Source of the DNA: Lederbergia lenta NBRC 16444
GTDB taxonomy: Bacteria > Bacillota > Bacilli > Bacillales > Bacillaceae_C
DNA length: 64,000 nt
Direction of reading: 5' to 3'
Assembly: GCF_001591545.1 (NCBI RefSeq)
Contig: NZ_BCVC01000001.1
Location: 868,001-932,000 of the forward strand
In this document: positions 53,552 to 63,922 of the stretch, in pieces
How the letters are laid out: every line of letters starts with the position of its first letter
Numbering within the stretch: the first letter of the stretch is position 1
The notes under the pieces: generated by a model
What the model was told of the DNA's origin: nothing
Database searches by the model: none
The model's input: only the letters and a program-made list of their open reading frames with translations
Position numbers and translations under genes: made by a program

Positions 53552-55054
53552 TTATTTACAATCATCTATATCATAATTTGAGACGGGCCACCAGGAGAAG
53601 CCGTCTTTTTCTAAAAGTTGATCTGCTGCTTCTGGTCCCATAGAACCTGCTGGATAGTTTGGAAACTCCGCTTTTTTATTTTCCCAAAAATTGCTGATTT
53701 TATCAACGAAATTCCAAGATAGTGCAACTTCGTCCCAGTGGGTAAAATTAGTAGCATCTCCACGAAGGCAATCAAATAATAATTTTTCGTATGCTTCGGG
53801 TGTGTTTAACCCTGCGACATCATTATTTGCAAAGTTGAGTTTAACTGGTGTAGTCTCCATCGTTTGACCGGATTGCTTTGCATTCAAATGCAAAGTAATA
53901 CCTTCTTCTGGCTGAATGTGAATGACGAGTAAATTAGGCGCCAGTTTCTTTTCGGAATTATAGTAAAGATTCATTGGAACATCTTTAAATTGAATAATAA
54001 TTTTCGTTGATTTCTCCGTCATTCTCTTTCCAGTTCTGATATAGAAAGGAACGCCAGCCCACCGGAAATTATCAATCATTAATTTACCAGCTACAAAAGT
54101 AGCTGTATTGGAGTCAGGATTTACATTCATCTCTTCCCGGTACCCAAGAAGCTGTTGTCCATTGTCTTCACCTGGTCCGTATTGGCCACGTACAAAATAA
54201 TCTTTTATTTCTTCATTTTCAATTGAACGGAGTGCGCTGAGTACTTTTACTTTCTCACTGCGAATTTCTTTCGGGGTTAACCGAATTGGTGGTTCCATTG
54301 CGAGCAATGCGACCATCTGCAACATATGATTTTGAAACATATCCCGTAACGCACCGCTTGTTTCGTAATATCCCCCACGTTCCTCTACACCTAACATTTC
54401 ACTAGAAGTGATTTGAATATTCGAGATGAAGCGGTTGTTCCATTGCGGTTCAAAAATTGCGTTGGCAAATCGAATAACCTCAATATTTTGGACCATTTCT
54501 TTACCGAGATAATGGTCAATTCGGTATATATCATTTTCAGAAAAAACATTACGAATTTGTTTATTTAGCTGGATCGCCGAGTCGAGATCATGTCCAAATG
54601 GCTTTTCAATAACTAAACGATGAAAACCATCTGTATCTGTTAAACCATCTATTTTTAAATGTTCCGCGATCGTGCCAAAAAATTCCGGCGCCATGGCTAA
54701 ATAAAAAATCCGGTTTCCTTCTAATGAATATTTTTGATCCAGTTGGTTTGCAAGATCTTTCAATTGTATGTAAGATTGCGAATCAGTCACATCATGAGAT
54801 TGATAATAAAAATGAGAAATAAACTTTTCGATATCTTCAGCATCATGTATAGATGAGAGAACAGAGTCTTTTACATGTTCTCTTAAAACTTCATTTGTCC
54901 AAGGGCGTCTTGCCACACCCACAACTGCAAAATGTTCTGCAAGTTTACCTTTTCTAAAAAGATGATAAAGGGAAGGGTAAAGCTTTCTTTTAGCTAAATC
55001 ACCTGTCGCTCCAAAAATCATAATTAATGATGCTGGTGTTTCTGATTGAATCAT
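53552..55054 (-). CDS. zwf: Glucose-6-phosphate 1-dehydrogenase
   Basis: The protein has 500 residues from ATG 55054 (AGAGAGG eight bases before; an in-frame ATG at 55078 is less likely). NADP-binding IFGATGDLAKRKLYPSL and the substrate loop RIDHYLGKEMVQNI (near 180) are intact. It makes 6-phosphogluconolactone and NADPH, the first pentose-phosphate step. B. subtilis has gndA beside zwf; here no gnd gene is present. Confidence 0.96.
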   Translation of the reverse strand: MIQSETPASLIMIFGATGDLAKRKLYPSLYHLFRKGKLAEHFAVVGVARRPWTNEVLREHVKDSVLSSIHDAEDIEKFISHFYYQSHDVTDSQSYIQLKDLANQLDQKYSLEGNRIFYLAMAPEFFGTIAEHLKIDGLTDTDGFHRLVIEKPFGHDLDSAIQLNKQIRNVFSENDIYRIDHYLGKEMVQNIEVIRFANAIFEPQWNNRFISNIQITSSEMLGVEERGGYYETSGALRDMFQNHMLQMVALLAMEPPIRLTPKEIRSEKVKVLSALRSIENEEIKDYFVRGQYGPGEDNGQQLLGYREEMNVNPDSNTATFVAGKLMIDNFRWAGVPFYIRTGKRMTEKSTKIIIQFKDVPMNLYYNSEKKLAPNLLVIHIQPEEGITLHLNAKQSGQTMETTPVKLNFANNDVAGLNTPEAYEKLLFDCLRGDATNFTHWDEVALSWNFVDKISNFWENKKAEFPNYPAGSMGPEAADQLLEKDGFSWWPVSNYDIDDCK

Positions 55055-55232
55055 AATGAAAACCTCTCTTTTTTTCATAAACTTTTTTCCGCAATTTAAA
55101 ACTTCTTTACTATCTTATCAAGTATTCTGAAAAAAGACGACATGTTATATCGAATTTACAAAAAAATATCCATATTATTATTCCAAGCATATATGTTAAT
55201 ATATAAAACATAGCCTTGGAGGTGATTTAAAA

Positions 55233-56180
55233 GTGGAACTTATGTTTCTTGGTACAGGTGCAGGAGTACCTGCAAAGTTGCGAAATGTTACCGCGATGGC
55301 TCTTAAGTTATTAGAAGAAAGAAACGCCATTTGGTTATTCGATTGTGGTGAGGCGACTCAACATCAAATTATCCATACTACTATCAAACCTAGAAAAATC
55401 GAAAAAATATTTATTACCCATCTTCATGGCGATCATATTTTTGGCTTACCTGGATTATTAGGAAGCCGATCGTTTCAAGGGGGCACATCTGCACTTACTG
55501 TCTACGGACCAAAAGGAATCCGTCAATACATAGAAGTTTCTCTGCAAGTGAGTCAGACACATGTAAAATACCCATTAGAAATCATTGAAATAGAAGAAGG
55601 AACCATCTTTGAAGATGAACAATTTCTAGTTGAGACCTTACTTCTTGATCATGCTGTTCCAAGTTACGGATTTCGTATCATCGAAAAAGATAAACAGGGG
55701 ACACTTGATGCCCCGCGCCTTTTAACCGAAGGAATACCGCCAGGTCCTTTGTATAAGCGACTAAAAGATGGTGAAACAGTAACGCTAGAAGATGGTAGGG
55801 TATTACATGGCCGTGATTATTTAGGTCCAGATCAAAAAGGGAAAGTTATTTGTATTCTTGGTGATACAAGACCTTGTGAAAATGCACAGATGCTTGCAAA
55901 AAATGCAGACTTGCTCGTACATGAAGCAACCTTTGCCAGTGGAAGCGAAGATATGGCATATGATTATTTTCATTCAACAACAACCCAAGCTGCGGAACTT
56001 GCAATTGCAGCAGAAGTGCGTGCGCTTTGTCTTACCCATATTAGTTCCCGATACGGGAAAGATAAATGGAATGAACTTGTAGCAGAAGCAAGAAGCTTAT
56101 TTCCTTCAACAACAATCGCTTATGATTTTAAAGAAATCTCTATCCCATATAACAGGGAGGAAGACGAAAAAACATATTAG
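55233..56180 (+). CDS. rnz: Ribonuclease Z
   Basis: 315 residues from GTG 55233, after GGAGGTG. It is a metallo-beta-lactamase fold with the zinc motif [16 protein letters not shown] (near 63) and the further ligands DTRPC and LTHISSRY. It trims the 3' end of tRNA precursors lacking encoded CCA. It diverges from zwf and ends at a terminator. Confidence 0.95.
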   Translation: MELMFLGTGAGVPAKLRNVTAMALKLLEERNAIWLFDCGEATQHQIIHTTIKPRKIEKIFITHLHGDHIFGLPGLLGSRSFQGGTSALTVYGPKGIRQYIEVSLQVSQTHVKYPLEIIEIEEGTIFEDEQFLVETLLLDHAVPSYGFRIIEKDKQGTLDAPRLLTEGIPPGPLYKRLKDGETVTLEDGRVLHGRDYLGPDQKGKVICILGDTRPCENAQMLAKNADLLVHEATFASGSEDMAYDYFHSTTTQAAELAIAAEVRALCLTHISSRYGKDKWNELVAEARSLFPSTTIAYDFKEISIPYNREEDEKTY

Positions 56181-56181
56181 G

Positions 56182-56203
56182 CCCGCATGATGCGGGTCTT
56201 TTT
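56182..56203 (+). terminator. Terminator after rnz
   Basis: CCCGCAT (56182-56188)/ATGCGGG (56190-56196), then TCTTTTT. The following 56204-56293 holds a possible short remnant of the dispersed repeat (TAAGCGTCC on the minus strand) and no gene. Confidence 0.8.
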
Positions 56204-56293
56204 CTAGTTAAAGAAATAATAAAATTCGCGATCTGTGGAAAGCTTTGACGCACCTATATTGTGTCCGTTGCTAAACGGACGCTTACACTTCTT

Positions 56294-57310
56294 TTACCAT
56301 CCTCGTTTGTATTGCTCCGGTGCCTCGATATCATAACCAAGTTCTTTAGCAGCATTTTTTGCCCAATAAGGATCACGTAAGAGAGCGCGCGCTAGAAAAA
56401 TTAAATCAGCACGATTATTTTGCAAAATCTCTTCCGCTTGAATCCCTGTAGTAATCAAACCAACTGCACCTGTTGGAATAGTTGCCTCTTTGCGAATTTG
56501 ATCCGCGAAAGGAACTTGATAGCCAGGGAAGGGAGAAATTTTGGCGGGCGCCACGGCACCGGAACTTACATCAATAAGATCGACACCTTGTTCCTTCATC
56601 CAACCTGCCATTGTAGAATAGTCATCCACATCTAATCCGTCATCCAGATAATCCTTTGCTGATATACGAACGAAAAGCGGCCCAGTCCAGACTAATTTAA
56701 CTGCCTCAATTATTTTACGAAGAAATAGATATCGCTTTTCCTGTGATCCTCCGTATTCATCTGTACGTTTATTTGCTAGCGGCGAAAGGAATTCATTTAT
56801 TAAGTAGCCGTGCGCACCATGTATTTCAATCACATCAAACCCGGCAACTTTCGCGCGTCTTGCTGCTTGTTTGAATGCTTCAATTGTGTCATCTATATCC
56901 ATCTTGCTCATTTCTTTAGGTGTTTTCATTTTTGCGTTAAAAGGTAGCGGTGATGGCGCAACGATCTCTCCTTCTAGTTCCGCCTTGCGTCCAGCATGAG
57001 CAATTTGAATTCCAGCGACTGCCCCATGCTGCTTGACCATACTCACTAATTTGGCTAACCCATCAACATGGTCATCGCTCCAAATTCCTAAATCTTGAGG
57101 ACTAATCCTTCCTTGCGGTGTCACTGCTGTTGCTTCCACCATAATAAGACCAACTTGGCCAACAGCTCGGCTTGTATAATGAGTATAATGCCAATCCTCG
57201 ACCATTCCATTTTCATATTTCGACGAATACATGCACATCGGAGACATCACGATTCGGTTTTTCAATGTTACATTCTTTATTGTGAAAGGTTCAAACAATT
57301 TTACAGTCAT
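56294..57310 (-). CDS. namA: NADPH dehydrogenase NamA (YqjM, old yellow enzyme)
   Basis: 338 residues, exactly the B. subtilis YqjM length, from ATG 57310 (AGGAGG six bases before). It is an FMN TIM barrel with SPMCMYSS (Cys that tunes the flavin), [27 protein letters not shown] (split over residues about 164-190) and AVGLIT. It reduces alpha,beta-unsaturated carbonyls and nitro compounds with NADPH. Confidence 0.95.
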   Translation of the reverse strand: MTVKLFEPFTIKNVTLKNRIVMSPMCMYSSKYENGMVEDWHYTHYTSRAVGQVGLIMVEATAVTPQGRISPQDLGIWSDDHVDGLAKLVSMVKQHGAVAGIQIAHAGRKAELEGEIVAPSPLPFNAKMKTPKEMSKMDIDDTIEAFKQAARRAKVAGFDVIEIHGAHGYLINEFLSPLANKRTDEYGGSQEKRYLFLRKIIEAVKLVWTGPLFVRISAKDYLDDGLDVDDYSTMAGWMKEQGVDLIDVSSGAVAPAKISPFPGYQVPFADQIRKEATIPTGAVGLITTGIQAEEILQNNRADLIFLARALLRDPYWAKNAAKELGYDIEAPEQYKRGW

Positions 57311-57388
57311 ATGCAACCTCCTAAAATGCTTTTTAACGCTAAACTATATTATAGCAATCATAGGGAGAAGAATGACAGTAGCTTGCTC

Positions 57389-58222
57389 TTATAAAGAGTT
57401 AATATGCTGTGATTCATGGGAAAATCCAAGTTTCTCCGATTGTTTTGCTGCTGTTTTTACACATTCGATGACTGCTTCTTTGACTGCTCTTTGTTGAAGA
57501 ATTGTAATACCAGCTTCAGTTGTTCCACCTGGACTGGTCACTTCGCGGCGTAGCTCGGCTGCTTCTTTATCTGAAGACATAAGCATTTCTGTAGCCCCCG
57601 ACAATGTTTGTAGAATAAGCTGTTTCGCTAATTCCGCTTCTAAACCCATGTCTTTAGCAGATTGTTCCATCGCTTCGACTAAATAATATATGTAAGCTGG
57701 CCCACTTCCTGCAAGACCTGTAATTGCATCTAGCTGCGTTTCTTCTACCACTGCTGTCATACCAATGGCGGAAAATATATCTAAAGTAAGCTGTTTCTGT
57801 TTTAATGTTACATTTTGATTAAAAGTGATTGCTGTTGCTGACTTTCCGACACTTGCAGATGTATTAGGCATCGCTCTTACAATAGGGCTCTTTTTATGAA
57901 GTCTTTCTTCCATAAAATGAATCGAAATCCCCGCTAAAACAGAAACGAATACAGTATTTTTTTCTATATATGGGAAGATTTTTTGCAAAACAGCATCGGC
58001 ATCTTTAGGTTTCACTGCAAAAATAATGATGTCAGTGCTTTGTAATAATTCCTTCATATTGTAGGTAGTATGAAGACCATGTCGGTGTTCAAGCTCTTCC
58101 ATTTTTTCTTTGTTGTTTCGGTTTGTTACATAAATCTGATCATTTTGACAAATTTCTTTTTCAATTAATCCTGTGATGATCGCTTCAGCCATATTTCCGG
58201 CTCCGATAAATGAGATTTTCAC
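57389..58222 (-). CDS. proI: Pyrroline-5-carboxylate reductase
   Basis: 277 residues from GTG 58222, six bases after GGAGGG. NAD(P)-binding FIGAGNMAEAIITGLI at the start, AVKPKD, and the C-terminal signature LRREVTSPGGTTEAGI (near 225-240) identify it. It makes proline from P5C, the last anabolic step. A proline T-box leader controls it. It corresponds to B. subtilis proI (yqjO). Confidence 0.95.
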   Translation of the reverse strand: MKISFIGAGNMAEAIITGLIEKEICQNDQIYVTNRNNKEKMEELEHRHGLHTTYNMKELLQSTDIIIFAVKPKDADAVLQKIFPYIEKNTVFVSVLAGISIHFMEERLHKKSPIVRAMPNTSASVGKSATAITFNQNVTLKQKQLTLDIFSAIGMTAVVEETQLDAITGLAGSGPAYIYYLVEAMEQSAKDMGLEAELAKQLILQTLSGATEMLMSSDKEAAELRREVTSPGGTTEAGITILQQRAVKEAVIECVKTAAKQSEKLGFSHESQHINSL

Positions 58223-58243
58223 ATGTTTCCCTCCGATGTTTTT

Positions 58244-58498
58244 CTAAAAAAAATCCCTCTCATCCTAATTAAAGGACGAAAGGGTTAGTTTCCGTTGTAC
58301 CACCTTTATTAACTGCGTACAAATAAAGCAGCTATCTTCAGTCCTTATAACGCAAGGAATACGGTCAGAATTATTGACAGCTCGCTAGGCAGGTTCAATC
58401 GAAAAGTGGATGATGAAGTCTTGCAGCCATGGACCTCAATCTCTGGCACCATTTTCTATTTACTCGTCCCGGTCATTGCTACTTTCGCTTAAAGTTTA
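58244..58498 (-). promoter_or_regulatory. Proline-specific T-box leader of proI
   Basis: The minus-strand leader has the T-box sequence AAGGTGGTACAACGG (complement of 58292-58306) and a terminator GTCC...GGAT/CCCTTTCG...GAGAGGGA with eight T (58244-58286). The Stem I specifier loop reads GAA-CCT-GCC (complement of 58388-58396), where CCT is a proline codon. Uncharged tRNA-Pro should favour antitermination. B. subtilis proI has the same kind of control. Confidence 0.9.
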
Positions 58499-58504
58499 AT
58501 TATG

Positions 58505-58533
58505 ATTATGCTGTCAAGACAAGAAATTGTCAA
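58505..58533 (-). promoter_or_regulatory. Promoter of the proI T-box leader
   Basis: On the minus strand TTGACA (58533-58528), a 17-base spacer, and CATAAT (58510-58505). Confidence 0.78.
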
Positions 58534-58674
58534 GAATATTTTCGGGAAAAACAAACAGCATTATTCAAATATAATGACAAGCTTGATAGGAATCGCTACA
58601 CTATAATTACTTGTAAATAATTAAGAAATTTTGATTGTTAAATAACTATATAATTATAGTAAAGTTGAGGGATA

Positions 58675-59661
58675 ATGATGGTTAATTCTTTTGATGAAAT
58701 AATTAAACTTACTTTGCCTACACCTTTTGTTGTTGGTGATGTTAATGTTTATATTGTAAAGGGGGATGCTTTAACGCTCATTGATGCTGGGATAAAGACG
58801 AATGAAGCATGGGAAGCTTTTCAATTTCAACTAACAGAAATTGGAATCGCACCTAAGGACATTGATCAAGTCGTTTTGACTCATCATCATCCAGATCACG
58901 TTGGCCTCCTTGAATGGCTACCAGAAGATATACCGGTATACGGGCATAAATATGTGCGTCCGTGGATAGAGATGGATGACAAGTTTTTCTCAAGCTATGA
59001 TACGTTCTATAAAGGTCTACTCACCGAATTTGGGGTTGAAGGTAATTTTGACCAAATGTTAGAAAGAATGAAGGAACCACTTCGCTACTCCGCCAATCGT
59101 TTACTTACATATGAGATAGAAGAGGGTGATAGTGTTCCAGGGTTGGAAACTTGGTCTATTATTAATACACCTGGTCACGCGCAAAGCCATCTATCATTTT
59201 ATCGGGAAGAAGATGGTATCCTACTTTCAGGTGATCATGTGCTTGCTACGATTTCTTCTAATCCGTTGCTTGAACCAGCATTGAACCCTAATGTTGAACG
59301 TCCTAAGCCTCAGCTACAATACAATGATTCATTGAAAAAACTTCTCAAAATAGAAATCAGTATGGCATACACAGGACATGGACCGGAAGTGATGAAGGTA
59401 CATGAGCTTGTAAAACGTCGATTGAAACGTCAGCATGAAAAAGCTTTGCAAGTAGCTGAGATGTTGCAAGGTCGTCAGTTAACAACATATACAATTACCA
59501 AAAGTTTATTCCCAGCCGTGTATCAAAAAGAGCTTGGATTAACATTATCTGAAACAACAGCACAGCTTGATTATTTATTATCACTTGGAATAATTGAAAA
59601 AAGAATGGACGCTAAAGGGATTGCTTACTTTACGAAGCAGTCAGGAGGCGAAGGTGCATGA
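58675..59661 (+). CDS. yqjP: Metallo-beta-lactamase fold hydrolase YqjP
   Basis: A 328-residue protein with zinc motif LTHHHPDHVGLLEWL (near 78), NTPGHAQSHLSFY and LLSGDHVL. The C-terminal part has a winged-helix-like segment (about 260-320), as in lactamase-like proteins related to LACTB2. Substrate unknown. ATG 58675 and 58678 are both possible after GAGGG; the second is better spaced. The stop overlaps yqjQ (ATGA). Confidence 0.88.
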   Translation: MMVNSFDEIIKLTLPTPFVVGDVNVYIVKGDALTLIDAGIKTNEAWEAFQFQLTEIGIAPKDIDQVVLTHHHPDHVGLLEWLPEDIPVYGHKYVRPWIEMDDKFFSSYDTFYKGLLTEFGVEGNFDQMLERMKEPLRYSANRLLTYEIEEGDSVPGLETWSIINTPGHAQSHLSFYREEDGILLSGDHVLATISSNPLLEPALNPNVERPKPQLQYNDSLKKLLKIEISMAYTGHGPEVMKVHELVKRRLKRQHEKALQVAEMLQGRQLTTYTITKSLFPAVYQKELGLTLSETTAQLDYLLSLGIIEKRMDAKGIAYFTKQSGGEGA

Positions 59662-60455
59662 AAAATGAACGACTAAATGGTAAAATAGTTGTTATCACCG
59701 GGGCATCTGGCGGGCTAGGTGAACAAATTGCTCGGCAATGTGCCCGAAATGGTGCGAATTTATATTTACTTGCCAGAAGTCAGGGGCGTCTAGAGCAAAT
59801 TTCCACCTCTATTCGTGAACAATATAAAGTAAAGTGTACTACGATAAGATTAGATATCACGCAATATGAACAAATTCCATCTGTTTTCCAACGTATTTAT
59901 GAAGAGGCGGGGAAAATCGATGTGTTAGTAAATAATTCTGGATATGGAATTTTTGCGGAGGCAGAAAATATTAAGATTGCTGATGTAGAAGGTATGTTTG
60001 CAGTCAATGTGATCGGATTAATTGCTTGCACAAAAGAAGTGATCCCGTCTATGTGTAAGCAACAATCAGGCCAGATCATTAATATTGCTTCTCAAGCTGG
60101 AAAATTAGCTACTCCAAAGTCTAGCGTGTATTCTGCGTCAAAGCATGCTGTCCTAGGATTTACAAATAGCCTTCGGATGGAAATGTCAATATATGGTGTT
60201 CAAGTGATGTCAGTAAATCCAGGACCCATACGAACGACCTTTTTTGATAAGGCTGATCCAAGTGGTTCTTATTTAGAGAATTTAGGCCGTTATATGTTAG
60301 ATACTGAGAAGGTAGCAGCAAATATTATTGCATCTATGCTTACTAACCGTCGAGAAATCAATATGCCTCGCTGGATGGATATAGCAGGGACGCTCCATAC
60401 TTTAATGCCCAGAGTGGTTGAACGTGTTGGCAGAAAGGCATTTTTTAAAAAGTAA
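59658..60455 (+). CDS. yqjQ: Short-chain dehydrogenase/reductase YqjQ
   Basis: A 265-residue classical SDR: cofactor loop TGASGGLGEQIA (near 15), LVNNSGYG, and the catalytic Ser and YSASKHA (Tyr-x-x-x-Lys, near 160). A hydrophobic end (MDIAGTLHTLMP) may touch the membrane. Substrate unknown. It is translationally coupled to yqjP, as in B. subtilis. Confidence 0.9.
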   Translation: MKNERLNGKIVVITGASGGLGEQIARQCARNGANLYLLARSQGRLEQISTSIREQYKVKCTTIRLDITQYEQIPSVFQRIYEEAGKIDVLVNNSGYGIFAEAENIKIADVEGMFAVNVIGLIACTKEVIPSMCKQQSGQIINIASQAGKLATPKSSVYSASKHAVLGFTNSLRMEMSIYGVQVMSVNPGPIRTTFFDKADPSGSYLENLGRYMLDTEKVAANIIASMLTNRREINMPRWMDIAGTLHTLMPRVVERVGRKAFFKK

Positions 60456-60502
60456 GCAATCGGGTATGATAACTGTGAGATAATAGGAAGAAAAATTGAT
60501 AG

Positions 60503-61261
<759 letters not shown>

Positions 61262-61270
61262 AGCAAAAAA

Positions 61271-61312
61271 AAACATCCTTTATTCCTGAACGGGAATAAA
61301 GGGTGTTTTTGT
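61271..61312. terminator. Bidirectional terminator between the aminopeptidase and yolD-like gene
   Basis: ACATCCTTTATTCC (61273-61286) pairs with GGAATAAAGGGTGT. The plus strand ends TTTTT and the minus strand has a T-run from the A-run at 61265-61272. Confidence 0.85.
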
Positions 61313-61322
61313 ATCTTGAATA

Positions 61323-61667
61323 CTAAAGAAAATCAATTTGTAAGATTTCTTTAAAAAAGAGAAGGAGTGTATCTTGATCATTATCCAGTCTGATCCACCT
61401 TTCATATCTATCTACATTTTGGATCCACCCCGAAAACTGTGCGGGCCCATATTTTTCTATGAATGTAATTATCACTTCCTGTTTTTGTTCCATAGATATA
61501 ATAATGATACGGTTGATTTCCTCAAGTTGGTCATTGTCAAGTATAGGAGGAGTAAATTCCTCTTGCTTACTGCGTTCCTTTAATAGCTGTTCTCTATGCT
61601 CAGGTAACATCATTCGGCTAGATTCCCATCTAACATTATATCCAGGTGTTAATTTGTTAGGGATCAT
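61323..61667 (-). CDS. YolD-like family protein
   Basis: 114 residues matching the YolD-like family (GYNVRWESSRMMLPEHREQLL; INRIIIISMEQKQEVIITF). In Bacillus these small proteins stand beside UvrX/YqjW-type Y polymerases and are thought to work with them in SOS mutagenesis (the B. subtilis pair is yqjX-yqjW). ATG 61667 follows GGTGGAG. The 112-base gap to uvrX holds a hairpin GTCCACAA...TTTTGTGGGAC. Confidence 0.85.
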   Translation of the reverse strand: MIPNKLTPGYNVRWESSRMMLPEHREQLLKERSKQEEFTPPILDNDQLEEINRIIIISMEQKQEVIITFIEKYGPAQFSGWIQNVDRYERWIRLDNDQDTLLLFFKEILQIDFL

Positions 61668-61779
61668 TGAAATTTATCTCCACCTTTATCTGTTTTTTCA
61701 TAGACCTATCCGTCCCACAAAAATCGTATAGTTCGCTTGTGGACACTGATAAGATTCTAATATAGGAGGCTGATGCTGT

Positions 61780-63012
61780 TTATTTATAATGTCCACCAAT
61801 TTTTTCTGCACGATGGAAGGCTTGCCCTGCATTTGTTAAGGAAGAAGCGTGGATAAGGGCAGCCGGCCCATATTTGGCATAAACAAAGTCTAAGGCTTTA
61901 TTTAAATTTTCCTTTTTGAGTTGAGAATCAAATAAGTTTAGTTGATAGTTATTTGCTGGCTGCAATTGTGAAAGTGTAATTCCTATGCTGCGAATCGGTG
62001 AGCCATCCCAATGCTTTTGAAATAATTGATAGGCAGAATAAAAGATATCCATTCCATAATTTGTCGGGGAGTCTAACTTTAGTTGGCGATGAAACCCATT
62101 TGGAAAATTAAAACTTGCTCCGCGAACTCCGACGGAAATAGTGCTTCCCATATAAAGCTTTAAGCGCGAGCGGCGAGCAACCTCTTCACTCAATTCCAAT
62201 AGTACGACTTTAATATCTTGAATTCTTTCATAATCTTTAGGTAATGTCATATGATGACCGATTGCTTTTTGCTGATCGAGCGTTTTTACCGTAACGGGTG
62301 AATAATCAATGCCATTAGCTGTTTGCCATAGTACCTGCCCATTCATTCCCCAACGTTTTTCAAGAAGATCCAAGGGAAAATTAGCTAAATGGCCGATTGT
62401 TCGTATACCCATACGCCTTAAATGGTGATTCATTTTGCTGCCAACTCCGAACATTTTTCCAACTGGCAATGGCCATAAATCTTGTTGTATATTCTCGACG
62501 TCTAATTGAAATACACCATTTTTGTTTGTTTTTGCAAAATTATCGCAAGCCATTTTTGCAAGAACTTTGTTCGAACCGATTCCGACACGGGCACTAATTC
62601 CAATTGTATTCATCACTGTATTTCTGATGTTCTGGGCAATAGAGAGAGGATCTCCGAACAGCCGAACGCTAGCTGTTACATCCAAAAATTGTTCATCGAT
62701 AGAAAAAATCTCCACCAAATCCGTAAACTGATTCAAAATATTCGTAATTTGAATAGACACATCAAGATAACGCTGCATGCGAGGCCGAACGATTATAGCG
62801 TGCGGACATTTTTGCTGTGCTTCCCATAATCTTTCGGCATTATTTACTCCCCATTTTTTGGCCAATGGACAAGCAGCAAGTACAACGCCACTCCGTCGTT
62901 CAGGATCTCCGGATACGATGACCGGCTTATCATTGAACTCTGGATGGTCTACTTTTTCTATCGAAGCATAAAACGATTGGATATCAACAAGGAAAATCAC
63001 TTTATCGCTCAT
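61780..63012 (-). CDS. uvrX: Y-family DNA polymerase, UvrX/PolY2
   Basis: 410 residues with catalytic FLVDIQSFYASIEKV and FSIDEQFLDVTAS (near 103), HhH MFGVGSKMNHHLRRMG and a clamp-binding motif YQLNLF (near 370). It corresponds to PolY2/YqjW, used for UV-induced mutagenesis, distinct from dinB at 51570. ATG 63012 follows AAAGGAG. A LexA box lies upstream and a yolD-like gene downstream, as in SOS cassettes. Confidence 0.93.
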   Translation of the reverse strand: MSDKVIFLVDIQSFYASIEKVDHPEFNDKPVIVSGDPERRSGVVLAACPLAKKWGVNNAERLWEAQQKCPHAIIVRPRMQRYLDVSIQITNILNQFTDLVEIFSIDEQFLDVTASVRLFGDPLSIAQNIRNTVMNTIGISARVGIGSNKVLAKMACDNFAKTNKNGVFQLDVENIQQDLWPLPVGKMFGVGSKMNHHLRRMGIRTIGHLANFPLDLLEKRWGMNGQVLWQTANGIDYSPVTVKTLDQQKAIGHHMTLPKDYERIQDIKVVLLELSEEVARRSRLKLYMGSTISVGVRGASFNFPNGFHRQLKLDSPTNYGMDIFYSAYQLFQKHWDGSPIRSIGITLSQLQPANNYQLNLFDSQLKKENLNKALDFVYAKYGPAALIHASSLTNAGQAFHRAEKIGGHYK

Positions 63013-63060
63013 CGCGATATCTCCTTTCTACATACAGAACATATTTTCTTATAGTATATA

Positions 63061-63074
63061 CGAAAGTATGTTCG
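63061..63074 (-). promoter_or_regulatory. LexA (DinR) box in front of uvrX
   Basis: CGAAAGTATGTTCG matches the Bacillus SOS box CGAACNNNNGTTCG except one base. It overlaps the promoter region (minus-strand TATACT-like -10 just inside), so uvrX is probably SOS-induced. A weaker GAACATATTTTC lies at about 63037. Confidence 0.8.
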
Positions 63075-63189
63075 TTTAATACTGGAAAATAGTGCATTTG
63101 AATAAAAGAGGGGCGGGATAAGAGATTGAAATGATTGATATGTGACAAGATAGAGGAACTTTCCAATTAGAATATACATCTAAGAAATG

Positions 63190-63214
63190 AAAAGAAGCCC
63201 GACTACGAAGGGCT
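63190..63214 (-). terminator. Terminator after the CDGSH gene (minus strand)
   Basis: AGCCC (63196-63200)/GGGCT (63210-63214). Minus-strand TTCTTTTC follows. Confidence 0.6.
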
Positions 63215-63226
63215 CCACATCTCTAA

Positions 63227-63445
63227 TTAATCTCCATTTTCAATTGTTTTTTCAGCTCTGACACAGGAAGCAAATTTACCTTTGTGACTTCCGTCGCAAA
63301 AGGGCTTTCTACTTGAGAGTCCACAACGGCAGAGTGAAAATGCCTTCTTCGTTTGAAAAACATTACCATCGACATCGATGAGTTCGACATCGCCGGTTAC
63401 TCGATATGATCCGTTATCCAATATTTTAATTTGAACTTTTTTCAT
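63227..63445 (-). CDS. CDGSH iron-sulfur domain protein
   Basis: 72 residues. The 2Fe-2S motif is seen as FSLCRCGLSSRKPFCDGSHKG (C-x-C then C-D-G-S-H, near residues 37-56, split to respect length). These small proteins hold a redox-active, transferable 2Fe-2S cluster. ATG 63445 follows GGAGATGATTAT. The partner is unknown; a HesB/IscA-like gene lies next to it, divergently oriented. Confidence 0.92.
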   Translation of the reverse strand: MKKVQIKILDNGSYRVTGDVELIDVDGNVFQTKKAFSLCRCGLSSRKPFCDGSHKGKFASCVRAEKTIENGD

Positions 63446-63570
63446 ATAATCATCTCCATTATAAAATGAATCTACCTACGCTAGAAAGGAATGGAGGTAA
63501 ATCCAACGACTATCGTTTGTTAGCTATGTTATGATTAAGATACGATACGGATTAGAAAGGTGTGCATTTT

Positions 63571-63906
63571 ATGATCAAATTCACCATTACCCCAAAAGCA
63601 GCGGAGAGAATTGAACAGAAGATGGGTAGACAAGATCTTATGCTCAAACTGAAATATAAAACAGAAGGGTGCGGTTGTGTGCTCAGTGGTGTACCAACAT
63701 TGGAATTGATAGAGAAACGAGCGCTTGATCAGGATGAAATTCAAGTAGAAACAAATATCATGCCTATTATTATGGAGGAGTCGAAAATCATTTTTTTCGA
63801 TGATCAATTGAAAATTGACTTTTCAAATGACTCTCAATCATTCCGACTTGTAAGCCCAAGCCAGATTTTAAACGGTCGTATGAGTTGCAACGTGATATCA
63901 AACTGA
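63571..63906 (+). CDS. yqkB: HesB/IscA-like iron-sulfur cluster biosynthesis family protein
   Basis: The protein has 111 residues from ATG 63571 (GAAAGGTG eight bases before). FTITPKAAERIEQKM and LKYKTEGCGCVLSG resemble the HesB/IscA beta fold; the cysteines are clustered as CGC in the middle and one more C near the end (MSCNV). Position and size fit YqkB. The exact role, carrier or regulator of Fe-S assembly, is not known. Confidence 0.8.
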   Translation: MIKFTITPKAAERIEQKMGRQDLMLKLKYKTEGCGCVLSGVPTLELIEKRALDQDEIQVETNIMPIIMEESKIIFFDDQLKIDFSNDSQSFRLVSPSQILNGRMSCNVISN

Positions 63907-63922
63907 GATATCACGTTTTTTT
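63891..63922 (+). terminator. Terminator after yqkB
   Basis: CGTGATATC (63891-63899)/GATATCACG (63907-63915), then seven T. The stem overlaps the yqkB stop. Confidence 0.85.

Noticed and set aside
58429-58620. A 63-codon plus-strand frame beginning in the proI leader
   Set aside because: It lies antisense to the T-box and its promoter, lacks a ribosome site and has no protein-like features.
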